Shown here: in pieces, positions 43,245-52,997 of the stretch
Layout of the letters: the number at the start of each line of letters is the position of its first letter
Position numbering within the stretch: the first letter of the stretch is position 1
Assembly (NCBI RefSeq): GCF_042646085.1
Contig: NZ_JBHRSZ010000001.1
Location: 62,001 to 126,000 of the forward strand
Source of the DNA: Litoribrevibacter euphylliae
Lineage (GTDB): Bacteria > Pseudomonadota > Gammaproteobacteria > Pseudomonadales > Litoribrevibacteraceae
Direction: 5' to 3'
DNA length: 64,000 nucleotides
Made by a program: the position numbers and the translations under genes
Notes under the pieces: generated by a model
Seen by the model: the letters and a program-made list of their open reading frames with translations, nothing else
The model's database searches: none
What the model was told of the DNA's origin: nothing

Positions 43245-45344
43245 GTGAATCCGGTTACTAAAACATTCCAATATGGAAACGAAACAGTCACATTAGAAAC
43301 TGGTCGTGTTGCTCGTCAAGCGACTGGGGCTGTAATGGTTACAATGGGCGAAACCACTGTTCTGGTAACTGTGGTAGCGAGTAAGGAAGCCAAGCCTGGT
43401 CAGGACTTCTTTCCTTTATCGGTTCATTATCAGGAGAAGTTCTACGCTGTAGGACGAATTCCAGGTGGTTATCTGAAACGTGAAGGCCGCCCATCAGAGT
43501 TTGAAACTCTGACTTCACGTCTGATCGATCGACCAATTCGTCCTCTTTTCCCGAAAGGCTTCAAAAACGAAGTACAAGTAGTTTGTACTGTAATGTCTGC
43601 TGACAAGAAGTCTTATGCAGATATCGCAGCTATGATCGGTACTTCTGCTGCACTGGCTATTTCTGGTGTTCCATTCAGTGGCCCAATTGGTGCTGCTCGT
43701 GTTGGTTTCACCGATGAAGATGGTTACTTCCTTAATCCGACCATTGAGCAACTAGAAAACTCTTTGCTTGATATGGTGGTTGCAGGGACTGAATCAGCTG
43801 TGCTTATGGTTGAATCAGAAGCTGATGAGCTAAACGAAGAAGAGATGCTAGGTGCTGTATTGTTTGCCCATAAAGAGCAACAAGCAGTAATCGCAGCGGT
43901 AAAAGAATTTGCAGCTGAAGTAAATACCCCTGCTTGGGTATGGGAAGCAGAGCCAGAAAATACTGACCTAAAAACACTGATTAATGAGAAATTTGGTACT
44001 CAAATTGGTGAAGCTTATACCATCACAGATAAGATGGAGCGTTATGGCCGTCTTTCTATACTTCGTGCTGAAGTTGTAGAAGCGATTTCTGGCGATGAAG
44101 AAGGTCAGCCTTCAGCAGATGAGGTTTCTGCTGTATTCGCTTCTCTAGAAAAGAATATTGTTCGTACACGCGTTGTAAGCGGTGAGCCGCGTATTGATGG
44201 TCGTGACAACAAAACAGTTCGTCCAATTAATGTTGAAGTGGGCGTACTTGGTAAGACTCACGGTTCTGCGTTGTTCACTCGTGGTGAAACGCAAGCAATC
44301 GTTACTACGACTTTGGGTACTGCTCGTGATGCTCAAATGTTCGATGCTTTGGAAGGTGACAAGCGTGATCCTTTCCTTTTCCACTACAACTTCCCTCCGT
44401 ATTCAGTAGGTGAATGTGGTCGTCTAGGTAGCCCAGGTCGTCGTGAAATTGGTCACGGTCGTTTGGCTCGTCGTGGTGTTCAAGCGATGGTACCAACGGA
44501 AGAAGAATTCCCTTATACACTTCGAGTTGTGTCTGAGATTACTGAATCTAACGGTTCTTCTTCAATGGCAAGTGTGTGTGGTGCAAGTTTGGCCTTGATG
44601 GACGCTGGTGTACCTCTTAAAGCGCCTGTTGCTGGTATCGCAATGGGCTTGGTAAAAGAAGGTGAGCAGTTTGCAGTCCTAACCGACATTCTTGGTGATG
44701 AAGATCACTTGGGTGATATGGACTTTAAAGTAGCAGGTACTGATGAAGGTATTACTGCTCTGCAGATGGACATTAAGATTCAGGGTATCACTGAAGAAAT
44801 CATGACCATTGCTTTGAATCAAGCACATGACGCTCGTATTCATATTCTTGGTGAAATGAATAAAGTGATCTCTGAGCCTCGTGCACAGTTGTCTGATAAT
44901 GCGCCTGTGATGGAAACCTTCAAAATCCATCCTGATAAGATTCGTGAAGTTATCGGTAAAGGTGGTGCGACTATTCGTTCTATCACTGAAGAGACTGGTG
45001 CTTCGATTGATATCGATGACGATGGCAACATCAAGATCTTTGCTGATGATCGTACAGGTGCCAATGCTGCGCTTGAGCGTATTCAAGCAATTACTGCTGA
45101 AGCTGAGATCGGTGCAATTTACCAAGGTCAGGTTACTAAGATTGTAGACTTTGGTGCTTTTGTTGCTTTCCTTCCTGGTAAAGAAGGTCTTGTTCACATT
45201 TCTCAAATTAAGAATGAGCGCATCGAGAAAGTGACCGATGTTCTTTCTGAAGGTCAAGAAGTTAAGGTGAAAGTGCTGGATGTAGATCAGCGCGGTCGCG
45301 TTAAGTTGACTATGAAAGACTTAGAAGAAACGACTGAAGCGTAA
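43245..45344 (+). CDS. pnp: Polyribonucleotide nucleotidyltransferase (PNPase)
   Basis: 699 residues, GTG start. Two RNase PH domains (first about 1-145, second about 310-540 with GRREIGHGRLARRG), a helical domain between them, KH domain (IREVIGKGGATIRSI) and S1 domain (GAIYQGQVTKIVDFGAFVAF). Degrades RNA 3'-5' with phosphate, part of the RNA degradosome. Last gene of the operon, 75 bases after rpsO. Confidence 0.99.
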   Translation: MNPVTKTFQYGNETVTLETGRVARQATGAVMVTMGETTVLVTVVASKEAKPGQDFFPLSVHYQEKFYAVGRIPGGYLKREGRPSEFETLTSRLIDRPIRPLFPKGFKNEVQVVCTVMSADKKSYADIAAMIGTSAALAISGVPFSGPIGAARVGFTDEDGYFLNPTIEQLENSLLDMVVAGTESAVLMVESEADELNEEEMLGAVLFAHKEQQAVIAAVKEFAAEVNTPAWVWEAEPENTDLKTLINEKFGTQIGEAYTITDKMERYGRLSILRAEVVEAISGDEEGQPSADEVSAVFASLEKNIVRTRVVSGEPRIDGRDNKTVRPINVEVGVLGKTHGSALFTRGETQAIVTTTLGTARDAQMFDALEGDKRDPFLFHYNFPPYSVGECGRLGSPGRREIGHGRLARRGVQAMVPTEEEFPYTLRVVSEITESNGSSSMASVCGASLALMDAGVPLKAPVAGIAMGLVKEGEQFAVLTDILGDEDHLGDMDFKVAGTDEGITALQMDIKIQGITEEIMTIALNQAHDARIHILGEMNKVISEPRAQLSDNAPVMETFKIHPDKIREVIGKGGATIRSITEETGASIDIDDDGNIKIFADDRTGANAALERIQAITAEAEIGAIYQGQVTKIVDFGAFVAFLPGKEGLVHISQIKNERIEKVTDVLSEGQEVKVKVLDVDQRGRVKLTMKDLEETTEA

Positions 45345-45359
45345 TTTTAGATCGTTCTC

Positions 45360-45390
45360 AAAAAAACCGCTCTTTGTGAGCGGTTTTTTT
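45360..45390 (+). terminator. Rho-independent terminator after pnp
   Basis: AACCGCTC, loop TTTGT, GAGCGGTT within A-rich and T-rich flanks; seven T at the end. Ends the operon and, in reverse, may end the minus-strand adenosyltransferase gene. Confidence 0.92.
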
Positions 45391-45428
45391 ATGTCGGTAT
45401 GAAAGGGGCTGGACTGTAATTAGCCTGA

Positions 45429-45983
45429 CTACCGCTGCCACAGAATTTCTTGCTGCCCGTCCAGCTGGCCAATGCTTCTGGCTAGGATGAACAGATAATC
45501 CGAAAGTCGATTAAGAAATTTCAAACTCAACGGACGAACATTGTTGTCTTCTTGGTGAAGCTCAACCAATTGACGTTCTGCTCGACGACAAATACTTCTG
45601 CTTACATGAGCAAAGGCCACTGGTTTACTTCCTGAGGGCAATATGAATTCTTTAAGTGGTGGTAAGCTCTGATTCATCGCTTCGGATTTTTCTTCCAGAA
45701 AGGTAAGGGCATCTTCCTGAAGAATTTCCATCTCTGGCATGGCCAGTTCACCGCCAAGATTAAATAAATCGTGTTGTATTGAGAGAATATCAGACATTAA
45801 GTGAGCAGTATTCTCATGCACCTCAAGTTCTGCCATAAGAACACCCAAAGATGAATTCAGTTCGTCGATATCACCAATAGCATGGATTCGTGCTGAGGAT
45901 TTAGAAAGTCTAATACCGCCAGCAATGGAGGTTTTTCCTTTATCACCACCTTTGGTGATAATTTTTGACAATCTGTCTGACAT
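45429..45983 (-). CDS. PduO-type ATP:cob(I)alamin adenosyltransferase
   Basis: 184 residues. N-terminal ATP loop ITKGGDKGKTSIAGG and helix-bundle signatures DELNSSLGVL, FILPSGSKPVAFAHVSRSICRRAERQ (binding-site Arg), and LKFLNRLSDYLFILAR. Makes adenosylcobalamin from corrinoid and ATP. No other cobalamin or B12-dependent gene is in the window, so it probably serves salvage. Confidence 0.93.
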   Translation of the reverse strand: MSDRLSKIITKGGDKGKTSIAGGIRLSKSSARIHAIGDIDELNSSLGVLMAELEVHENTAHLMSDILSIQHDLFNLGGELAMPEMEILQEDALTFLEEKSEAMNQSLPPLKEFILPSGSKPVAFAHVSRSICRRAERQLVELHQEDNNVRPLSLKFLNRLSDYLFILARSIGQLDGQQEILWQR

Positions 45984-46013
45984 AGAAGGCCTTTTGTTGA
46001 AGAATCGTAAATG

Positions 46014-48020
46014 TTAGCTGCTTTGTACTCGTAAACTTCTGAAGGGCAGTTTGATAGTAAAGCACGCTCCTTTATTGGGTTCTGAGGTCACATCAAGTAA
46101 ACCATGGTGATGGCTGGAGATGATAAAGTAAGAAACCGATAAGCCTAGACCGGTTCCTTTACCTATATCTTTGGTGGTGAAGAAGGGGTCAAACACCTTA
46201 CGACGTGTTTTATCGTCCATACCAATCCCATTGTCCTGAACCTGAATCACTGCATAGTTATCCTGTTGTTTTACCGTCAGTAATATTTCAGGGGTGCCAC
46301 TGGGGCTGCCGTGTTCACTGAGAACCTGAGCGGCGTTTTTAAGTAAGTTGATGATTACTTGTTCAATTTCGCTTTGGATACAGGGAACGGCTGGAATGCC
46401 ATCGGTATAATGCTCTCGAATGGTTAAGCTGTGATGTTGCTGGAGTTCATTAAAGGTGGTTTCTGTTCGGGCGATTTCCAACGCTTGTTTCGTGAGTTCA
46501 ATAATATTGCAGAGCTCAAGGGTTGGATCGGCATTACGGCTAAATTGCAGCATGTTGGTTACAATATCAACGGCTCGGTGGCCTGCACGAGTGATGTTAT
46601 CAATAAGTTCGGGAACCTCGCGAGACTTAAGATACAGTCCAATATCTTGCATTGATAAGCCAAGATCTTCCGCTACTTGTTGATTTTTGGGAAGACCGGG
46701 GGATAGGCGTCGAGTCAGGTTTTGAACGTTTTGTAAAATGCCGCCTAATGGGTTGTTGATTTCATGCGCCATACCAGCAGCCAGCCCACCGAGAGACATC
46801 ATTTTTTCCGATTGAACAACCAATTCTTGGAGGTGCTTCTCATCGGTAATGTCATCTAGCTTGATAACCACATCTTCCAAACCACTTTCGTTTAGCGGAT
46901 ATATCATAATTGAGAAGTAGCGGGTTTCTCCGGCAATCTTAAACTCTGCCTGACTAACATTTTGAGTGGTTCCAGTACTGCTGGCTTGATGAACTAGGTC
47001 TAAATAAAACAGCATGTTAGGAAAAACATCATCAATGCGGTGATTAATTGCTTGTCCAGCTGGAATGGAGCTTAGCTGTTCGGCTCGTTTGTTCCACAAG
47101 GTAATTCGATATCTGGGGGTGAGCGCAATCAGCATGGAGGGCATGGAGTTAATAATGCCGTTAAGGAAGTCTTGGAACTCTAGTAACTTCCTTTCCATGG
47201 CGGAGCGAACTCTGGCTTCCTCTTCTAGGCGAAGGTTCGTTCTGGCCGTTTCCATAGAAGAGGTTTCGGCTCTTTGCTGCGCTCTATTGGCCTTATCCCT
47301 AGCATCTGTGAGTAAGTGATCTCTGGCTTGTATTTGGCTCAGCATGGTATTAAAGGCGTCTACCAAATTACCGATTTCATCGAAATAGACTTTGTTCGCC
47401 CGGACGCTGTAGTTTTGATGGGAAGAGACTTGGTGAGTAACTGCCTTCAGGTGCAGGATAGGTTCAATGAGCCAGCGCTTACTCTGCATTTGTATAACTC
47501 GAATAAGAAGAATGGCTGTGAACAGTAAAGCGACGGACATGAGTAAAAACTTGGAGTTTAGCAGCTGTTCAATTCGATAGTTATAAGCGGCCAAAGCTGT
47601 AAAGTGGCTTCCATCTTTCAGAGAGACTTCAAAGATTTTTGGTGTATGGCCCGTGTCATTTAAAAAGTGGGCATAAAGCTGGTGTAAGTGTTTGGACTTT
47701 GGCGCATTGCCGTGGTGTAGAATCAGTTCTCCCTGATCATCAAAAAAGGTCAGTTGGTGAAGCTTTATCGATTGTGCGCTGATGCGAGAGAGTAATGGTA
47801 GTCGTGTTTTAATTTGTTCAAAAGAGGATTGCTGTTCAATAAACAGTTTTAAGTTCGATACGTAATCCGGCTCTACCTGTGTGTGTATGGCAAAACGTAA
47901 AATACTGAATGTAGAAAAGAGCACAATAGCAGCCGTGACTATGGCCGTCGTTAGTAGCATCAAAAGTAATTTTTGACTGACTTTACTGTGGGATAAGTAG
48001 CTCTTAAGTTTGTTTAACAT
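46014..48020 (-). CDS. Membrane sensor histidine kinase (HAMP-PAS-HisKA-HATPase)
   Basis: 668 residues. Two membrane segments (about 19-44 and 158-178) enclose a periplasmic domain of about 115 residues; then HAMP (about 182-235), a coiled coil, PAS domain (about 285-395), HisKA with GMAHEINNPLGGI (His about 419) and HATPase_c with EQVIINLLKNAAQ and DNGIGMDD, FFTTKDIGKGTGLGLS. NtrB/ZraS-like kinase type. No response regulator is adjacent; the receiver protein at 50299-51303 is three genes upstream on the same strand and could be its partner, but that is a guess. Confidence 0.92.
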   Translation of the reverse strand: MLNKLKSYLSHSKVSQKLLLMLLTTAIVTAAIVLFSTFSILRFAIHTQVEPDYVSNLKLFIEQQSSFEQIKTRLPLLSRISAQSIKLHQLTFFDDQGELILHHGNAPKSKHLHQLYAHFLNDTGHTPKIFEVSLKDGSHFTALAAYNYRIEQLLNSKFLLMSVALLFTAILLIRVIQMQSKRWLIEPILHLKAVTHQVSSHQNYSVRANKVYFDEIGNLVDAFNTMLSQIQARDHLLTDARDKANRAQQRAETSSMETARTNLRLEEEARVRSAMERKLLEFQDFLNGIINSMPSMLIALTPRYRITLWNKRAEQLSSIPAGQAINHRIDDVFPNMLFYLDLVHQASSTGTTQNVSQAEFKIAGETRYFSIMIYPLNESGLEDVVIKLDDITDEKHLQELVVQSEKMMSLGGLAAGMAHEINNPLGGILQNVQNLTRRLSPGLPKNQQVAEDLGLSMQDIGLYLKSREVPELIDNITRAGHRAVDIVTNMLQFSRNADPTLELCNIIELTKQALEIARTETTFNELQQHHSLTIREHYTDGIPAVPCIQSEIEQVIINLLKNAAQVLSEHGSPSGTPEILLTVKQQDNYAVIQVQDNGIGMDDKTRRKVFDPFFTTKDIGKGTGLGLSVSYFIISSHHHGLLDVTSEPNKGACFTIKLPFRSLRVQSS

Positions 48021-48080
48021 GTTGTTATTAAGAAATCCCTGTCAGGTTGATCCTTTGTATTTATCTTAGAAGCTAGCTCG

Positions 48081-48983
48081 TTAGATTAATGCTTTTAAGG
48101 ATACCTCTTCCATCACTTTGTCATGAACGGGTGTATTTATTTTATGTTTCTTGGCCAGCGATTGAATATAGCCATTCATAGAGGATAGCTCGGTTTGTCG
48201 GTTATGTTGCCAATCTTGGTAGCTTGAGGAGAAGTTAGCGCCGGTTCGTTGTGCAACCTGAGTTACAATATCCACCAAGGTATCAATAGGATACCCTTCT
48301 TTTGCGAGCACTGTTTGGGTTTCTTGGCAAAGCGTTTTCATTAACGAGAAACGCTTCTCAGAAGTTAGAAGGTCGCCATTTTGGCATTCAAAAAGGACCG
48401 TCAGTGGATTAATCGCTGCATTAATGGCTACTTTGGTATGAAGCTGGGTCATGATGTTTTCTTGCCAATGAAAGCCTGCTTTGGATAAAGAGGACTTTTC
48501 CCACCAGAGACACTCATTACTGCTCATGCTCCCGATTAAGGTTTCGCCTTGCCCTGCATAAATGACTTTATTTTCTTCCGACTTCCAAGCGCCTTCCGTG
48601 GTTGAGCCCGCAAAGAAATTGAACGCAGGCCAACGCTTAACCGCGGTTTGTTGAATACCTAATCCATTATGGAGTAACACGATGTTTGCTTCTGTTGAAA
48701 GAAACGGAATCAGCTGGGTTATGCAATCCAGTACCTGGTAGCTTTTTGTCGTGATAATGAGGTTGTGAATGACTTGCTCTTGGTTAAACCAGTGTATTGG
48801 ATACAGAGAAGTCGAATCCTGATCAATCACTTGATAGTTATCATAAGCAGGTTGGTGGGAGCGATGAATCATGATCGGGAATAGGTGTGATTCGGTTGCC
48901 TGTTGAAGCTTGGAATGCAGCAATAAACCTATTGCTCCAGGGCCTGCAATGTGCCACGGCTCGATAAGATCAGATTGGGACAT
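48081..48983 (-). CDS. Putative 2-dehydropantoate 2-reductase (PanE/ApbA family)
   Basis: 300 residues. N-terminal nucleotide-binding HIAGPGAIGLL (GxGxxG, 14-19), middle LLHNGLGIQQ, then the KxxxNxxxNPLT signature (LHTKVAINAAINPLTVLFEC) with the catalytic Lys, and C-terminal SMNGYIQSLAKKHKI. Reduces ketopantoate to pantoate for pantothenate and CoA when the family assignment holds; paralogues with other substrates exist. Sequence is divergent from classic PanE, so the gene symbol is withheld. Confidence 0.82.
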   Translation of the reverse strand: MSQSDLIEPWHIAGPGAIGLLLHSKLQQATESHLFPIMIHRSHQPAYDNYQVIDQDSTSLYPIHWFNQEQVIHNLIITTKSYQVLDCITQLIPFLSTEANIVLLHNGLGIQQTAVKRWPAFNFFAGSTTEGAWKSEENKVIYAGQGETLIGSMSSNECLWWEKSSLSKAGFHWQENIMTQLHTKVAINAAINPLTVLFECQNGDLLTSEKRFSLMKTLCQETQTVLAKEGYPIDTLVDIVTQVAQRTGANFSSSYQDWQHNRQTELSSMNGYIQSLAKKHKINTPVHDKVMEEVSLKALI

Positions 48984-49031
48984 ATGATTATCAGGAAACG
49001 AGTGTTTGGGGGTGATTGATCGGTATGACAG

Positions 49032-50213
49032 TTAAACAGCTTTAGTCGAAGTATCGTCCGGATTGTCATCTAATACATGATTATCCGAGTCGTTCTGTGA
49101 CTGTGAATCAGGTAACTGCTCGTCCATCAGCTCAGGATTGGTATGATCGTCAGTGTGTTCAAAACCTCTGTGTTCATCGGGACTGTCGATGGCTACGTGC
49201 GGAGAAGTCATGAGTACATGGACGTTGTCCGGTTGCTCTTCGGAATCTGTGAGTGGACTGTCATTGTTGTATGGTAGACGTTGATCCATTTGAAATAGCA
49301 GTTGTTCAAAGCCATGCTTTCTTTCATACATTTCCGTATCTGAAAGCTGCGTGATGAGCCTTAGCCCGCGTTCATAATCAAAATCATCCATAAAGAGTTC
49401 GGATTGAACTGCGGCGGGATCAGCGATTTCATATTCCTGACATAAGAATGCAATCATGCCTTTTAACTCTGGCATGAGACGATGTCTTCTCATTGTTTGT
49501 AATTGAATCGGTTTGAACTGATATAAATTGCAGACAAACTGAATGACTTCTTCTAAACCTATGCCATTGGGAAGGGCAACAGGTTGGGCATAAAGCTGAT
49601 CTAGATAATTTGGTGAACAATAAGCCAGTTTGTCTGGCTGATTACCTGATATAACTTCAGGATATTTGTACACGGCGGGTTGTTTAATCAGATCTCTGAA
49701 GCGACGGCTGAGCATGGTTTCGTGTCGGCCAATCAATGGGCAAATGACTTTAGTTGATAGCCAAGTATTTTGAAGGTTCTTACTGTATTCCTGATAGCTG
49801 GAATCCGAATAGTTTTCCGCTTCTGAAATCAGTTCTTCTGTTACTGGAAAGTTATGCACTAAATGGAATGCATCTAATAATGGTTGTTCAGGTTCGATGA
49901 GTACTAATTGATAATCCGCTTTGATTAACGCGCCACGCTTTTGGTTGGTACGATTAGCGTAGGCTGAATATTGCTTAATGATGTTTTGGATAAAAGGCTC
50001 GGGCGACGCAGGGGCTTGATAGAGAATCACCAGCGATTGATTTGTGATGCAATAAGCTATGACTCCGATGCCCATCCGATGACTGAGATCGATTAACAGA
50101 GTTCTGATTTGGTAGTTATCCAAGCTGTTATTGACGAGCTGTTTACGTGAGGCTGCATCAAGTTTTACTAGATAAATACCTTGATTTATATCCAAAATTG
50201 CTTGTTTTCCCAT
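49032..50213 (-). CDS. RAYT/Y1-transposase-like protein lacking the HUH motif, with acidic tail
   Basis: 393 residues from ATG 50213 (a TTG three codons upstream is possible). The first 140 residues follow the pattern of REP-associated tyrosine transposases: YLVKLDAASRKQLV, then MGIGVIAYCITNQSLVILYQ where active members have the YVLMPNHVHLL metal motif, then QYSAYANRTNQKRGALIKAD, HNFPV and AENYSDSSY. The His-x-His pair is gone (NQSLV, 58-62), so strand cleavage is unlikely. A helical segment (about 225-300) resembles the DnaA-type helices in the C-terminal part of such proteins. The last 75 residues are acidic and disordered (Asp, Ser, Asn). A domesticated DNA-binding protein is possible. Confidence 0.7.
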   Translation of the reverse strand: MGKQAILDINQGIYLVKLDAASRKQLVNNSLDNYQIRTLLIDLSHRMGIGVIAYCITNQSLVILYQAPASPEPFIQNIIKQYSAYANRTNQKRGALIKADYQLVLIEPEQPLLDAFHLVHNFPVTEELISEAENYSDSSYQEYSKNLQNTWLSTKVICPLIGRHETMLSRRFRDLIKQPAVYKYPEVISGNQPDKLAYCSPNYLDQLYAQPVALPNGIGLEEVIQFVCNLYQFKPIQLQTMRRHRLMPELKGMIAFLCQEYEIADPAAVQSELFMDDFDYERGLRLITQLSDTEMYERKHGFEQLLFQMDQRLPYNNDSPLTDSEEQPDNVHVLMTSPHVAIDSPDEHRGFEHTDDHTNPELMDEQLPDSQSQNDSDNHVLDDNPDDTSTKAV

Positions 50214-50298
50214 AACTTTCAAGCATAGTCATGAGGAAAAAGAAGTCCAGTAAAATTTGACTGAACTTCTTAGTGGGTCTACATGGTTGCGGAGTGGT

Positions 50299-51303
50299 TT
50301 AGGACGCTACCATCGAGGAAGGGTTTTCCTGAAATTGGCGTGCTTGTGAATGCCATTGCTCAGCATAGATCCCGTTTTTATCTTTGGCATATCCTAAATT
50401 ACCAAGACTGGTGTTTAGTAACTGTTGTGCGGAAGGCATGCTTCCTAAGCGTTCTGCACTGATCAGTGACGCACTGATATTAAGCGTTAAGTAGCCTGCT
50501 GGAGTCGGATAAGGTTTGTTGGCTATGCCGTCATAGATGCGCTTGAATGCGAGAGGGCTGCAGTCTTCAATATTGGATTGAACTGTGATCACAGAAAAAT
50601 GGTTTTTCCCTAAACGAGTCACCACATCCATAGGTCTTACTAGGCTCTGTAATCTTTGTGCTGCGCCTTTGATCATCTCTTGGGCGATTGGGCCTTTGTG
50701 ATGCTCTTCAATTTCTTCAATGTTATCCAAGCTGAAGGTGATACAGCAGACCGCACCTTGTCGGCTTTCTACTTGTTTGATGGCGTTAGTCAATGTTCTC
50801 AACGCTAGGCGTTTGTTTCCCAAGCCTGTGAGTAAATCGGTGTGATTGCAGCGCTCTAGTACCTGTACGTTCTTTTTAAGCGTTGTATTGTTACGCATTA
50901 ACAAATTCAGCATGTTAGTTGTTCTGGCAGCTGCTGAGACTCTAGGAATCAGTTGTTGATGCATGTCTGATTTATAAATGAAATCATCAACACCATGGCT
51001 GAATGCATGGGATAGAGCTTCTGGGCTTTCTTTACCGGTGAGAAGAAGAATGTAGGTAAAGTGTTGTTTTTCTTGATCCATAATACGGATGCGTTGGGCA
51101 AGGGTGAGCCCATCCATATCTGGCATCATCCAGTCCGCTATTAATAAGCGAGCAGGCTCTTTATTTAGCATGTCTAGTGCTTGTGCCGGGTGGCTGGCAA
51201 CACGTATATTGGTGTATCCTGCCTTTTTCAGCGTTCGCTCGACGATGGCTCCAGAAAACTTGGCGTCGTCTACTACAACGATAGGTAATGATGTGTCTGT
51301 CAT
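50299..51303 (-). CDS. Receiver domain fused to a degenerate GGDEF domain
   Basis: 334 residues. Receiver domain (1-120) with Asp12/13, phospho-acceptor Asp57 in IADWMMPDMDG, Thr89 and Lys111, followed by a helix and a GGDEF-type fold (about 150-310) opening DLLTGLGNKRLA. The active-site GGDEF is replaced by GKNHF (232-236), so diguanylate cyclase activity is not expected; it may act as a c-di-GMP or GTP sensor or only as a protein-binding output. Near the histidine kinase gene on the same strand. Confidence 0.88.
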   Translation of the reverse strand: MTDTSLPIVVVDDAKFSGAIVERTLKKAGYTNIRVASHPAQALDMLNKEPARLLIADWMMPDMDGLTLAQRIRIMDQEKQHFTYILLLTGKESPEALSHAFSHGVDDFIYKSDMHQQLIPRVSAAARTTNMLNLLMRNNTTLKKNVQVLERCNHTDLLTGLGNKRLALRTLTNAIKQVESRQGAVCCITFSLDNIEEIEEHHKGPIAQEMIKGAAQRLQSLVRPMDVVTRLGKNHFSVITVQSNIEDCSPLAFKRIYDGIANKPYPTPAGYLTLNISASLISAERLGSMPSAQQLLNTSLGNLGYAKDKNGIYAEQWHSQARQFQENPSSMVAS

Positions 51304-51548
51304 TTGGCTGTCCCCGTTGGGCTCTATTCTCGCTTATGTTCGATCATTCGATCTGTTCCGGCCATAACAGCGTTGGTTCGACCAGATTTGTTATTTTTAT
51401 AGTGAAGCGTCGTATTTTTTGTTTTGTTATTGAAACGCTCTGTTGAAAATAATGTACCAAATTCAACATAGCTCTTCATGAGGAAAAAGCAAAAGTAAGA
51501 CTAAGTTAACAATTCACTCAATAAACAGGAAAAGGTTGGGGTAAAAAG

Positions 51549-52979
51549 TTGGGGAAGGATGCTATTGACGCACAAACGGAGTGTGATCTGAGTCGCAGTG
51601 AGAGACGCAGCGTCAGTTGGTTTGATGCACTGAAAGCTTACTTTGAGCGTCGAGTGCTGGTCTTATTGCTATTAGGCTTTTCCGCCGGACTTCCTTTTCT
51701 TTTGGTTTTTTCAACATTATCTGCATGGCTTCGAGATGGTGATGTGAGCCGTTCAACTATCGGCTTTTTCAGTTGGATTGGCATCACCTATTCGATCAAG
51801 GTGTTTTGGGCGCCTGTCGTCGACAGAGTAGCGTTGCCTGGATTAAATCGATTGTTTGGGCAGCGCCGAAGCTGGATGCTGATAGCTCAAATGGGCATTG
51901 CTTGTGGTCTGTTAGGTATGGCGTTGAGTGGTATACATCTGTCAGAAGTAAACCAGATGGATCATACCGTCACTATGCTTGCCCTTTTTGCGCTATTAGT
52001 GGCTTTCTCTTCCGCGACTCAGGACATCGCCATTGATGCTTATCGTATTGAAGTTGCTGAAGCAGAACGACAAGGGGTTATGTCTGCAGCTTATATCTTT
52101 GGTTACCGAGTAGCGTTATTGGTGGCGGGAGCCGGGGCCTTTTATATGGCTCACTTCTTTAATTGGTCTACGGCTTATCTATTGATGACTGTTCTTGTTG
52201 GCGTTGGCGTATTAGGTGTGCTTATTGCGCCCAATGTTCAGCGAAAAGACGGTGATGCCATTGATGAATCGCTGGCTGAAGTAGAGTGGGTGACTCGCGA
52301 AGTTCAATCTTATCCTTTCTGGTTTCGTACACTAGCGCGTTGGTTTACCTTCGCTGTTGTTTGTCCTTTTACCGATTTTGTTCGTCGTTACGGTATGTGG
52401 GCCGTATACCTTTTACTGGTAGTGGGAATATATCGTATCAGTGACATCACGATGGGCGTGATGGCCAACCCTTTCTATATCGATATGGGGTTCTCTAAAT
52501 CTGAGATCGCCAGTGTCACCAAAATATTTGGCTTCTTTTTAACGATCGCAGGTTCAGCTGTGGGTGGCTTGATTGTTGTTAAGTATGGCTTGTTGCGCCC
52601 GCTGTTATTGGGGGCGGGGCTGGTGGCTATTACCAACCTGCTGTTTGCCGTGTTGGCGGGGATGAACGAGCCAACACTGACGATGTTAGCTGTAGTCATC
52701 AGTGCCGATAACTTTAGTGGCGGTTTGGCGAATGTTGCTTTTATTGCTTTCTTATCGAGCTTAACCTCTCGCTCGTTTACAGCTACTCAATACGCTTTGT
52801 TTAGTTCTCTGATGACACTGCCTGGAAAGTTCATTGGTGGCTATTCTGGTGTGCTGGTGGATTGGCATGGCTACGAGTGGTTCTTTATCTATGCTTCAGT
52901 AATCGGAGTGCCAGCGTTTTTGATTATTTTCTGGCTGCTAAAGAAACGTCCGGATTTGGATAAAGACTCAAGAACGTGA
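51549..52979 (+). CDS. AmpG-like MFS permease (muropeptide type)
   Basis: 476 residues, TTG start with purine-rich GGAAAAGGTTGGGG upstream; no ATG is near. About 12-14 membrane segments. Conserved LLLLGFSAGLPFLLVFSTLSAWLRD and FWAPVVDR segments and SSATQDIAIDAYRIE are typical of the AmpG family, which imports anhydro-muropeptides during cell-wall recycling. The adjacent genes give no further clue. Substrate is an inference from family. Confidence 0.9.
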   Translation: MGKDAIDAQTECDLSRSERRSVSWFDALKAYFERRVLVLLLLGFSAGLPFLLVFSTLSAWLRDGDVSRSTIGFFSWIGITYSIKVFWAPVVDRVALPGLNRLFGQRRSWMLIAQMGIACGLLGMALSGIHLSEVNQMDHTVTMLALFALLVAFSSATQDIAIDAYRIEVAEAERQGVMSAAYIFGYRVALLVAGAGAFYMAHFFNWSTAYLLMTVLVGVGVLGVLIAPNVQRKDGDAIDESLAEVEWVTREVQSYPFWFRTLARWFTFAVVCPFTDFVRRYGMWAVYLLLVVGIYRISDITMGVMANPFYIDMGFSKSEIASVTKIFGFFLTIAGSAVGGLIVVKYGLLRPLLLGAGLVAITNLLFAVLAGMNEPTLTMLAVVISADNFSGGLANVAFIAFLSSLTSRSFTATQYALFSSLMTLPGKFIGGYSGVLVDWHGYEWFFIYASVIGVPAFLIIFWLLKKRPDLDKDSRT

Positions 52980-52997
52980 AGCATGTTGAGCCGTTAG

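Noticed and set aside
44679..45257. 192-codon frame opposite pnp
   Set aside because: Antisense to the KH/S1 region of PNPase; no start signal and no family pattern.
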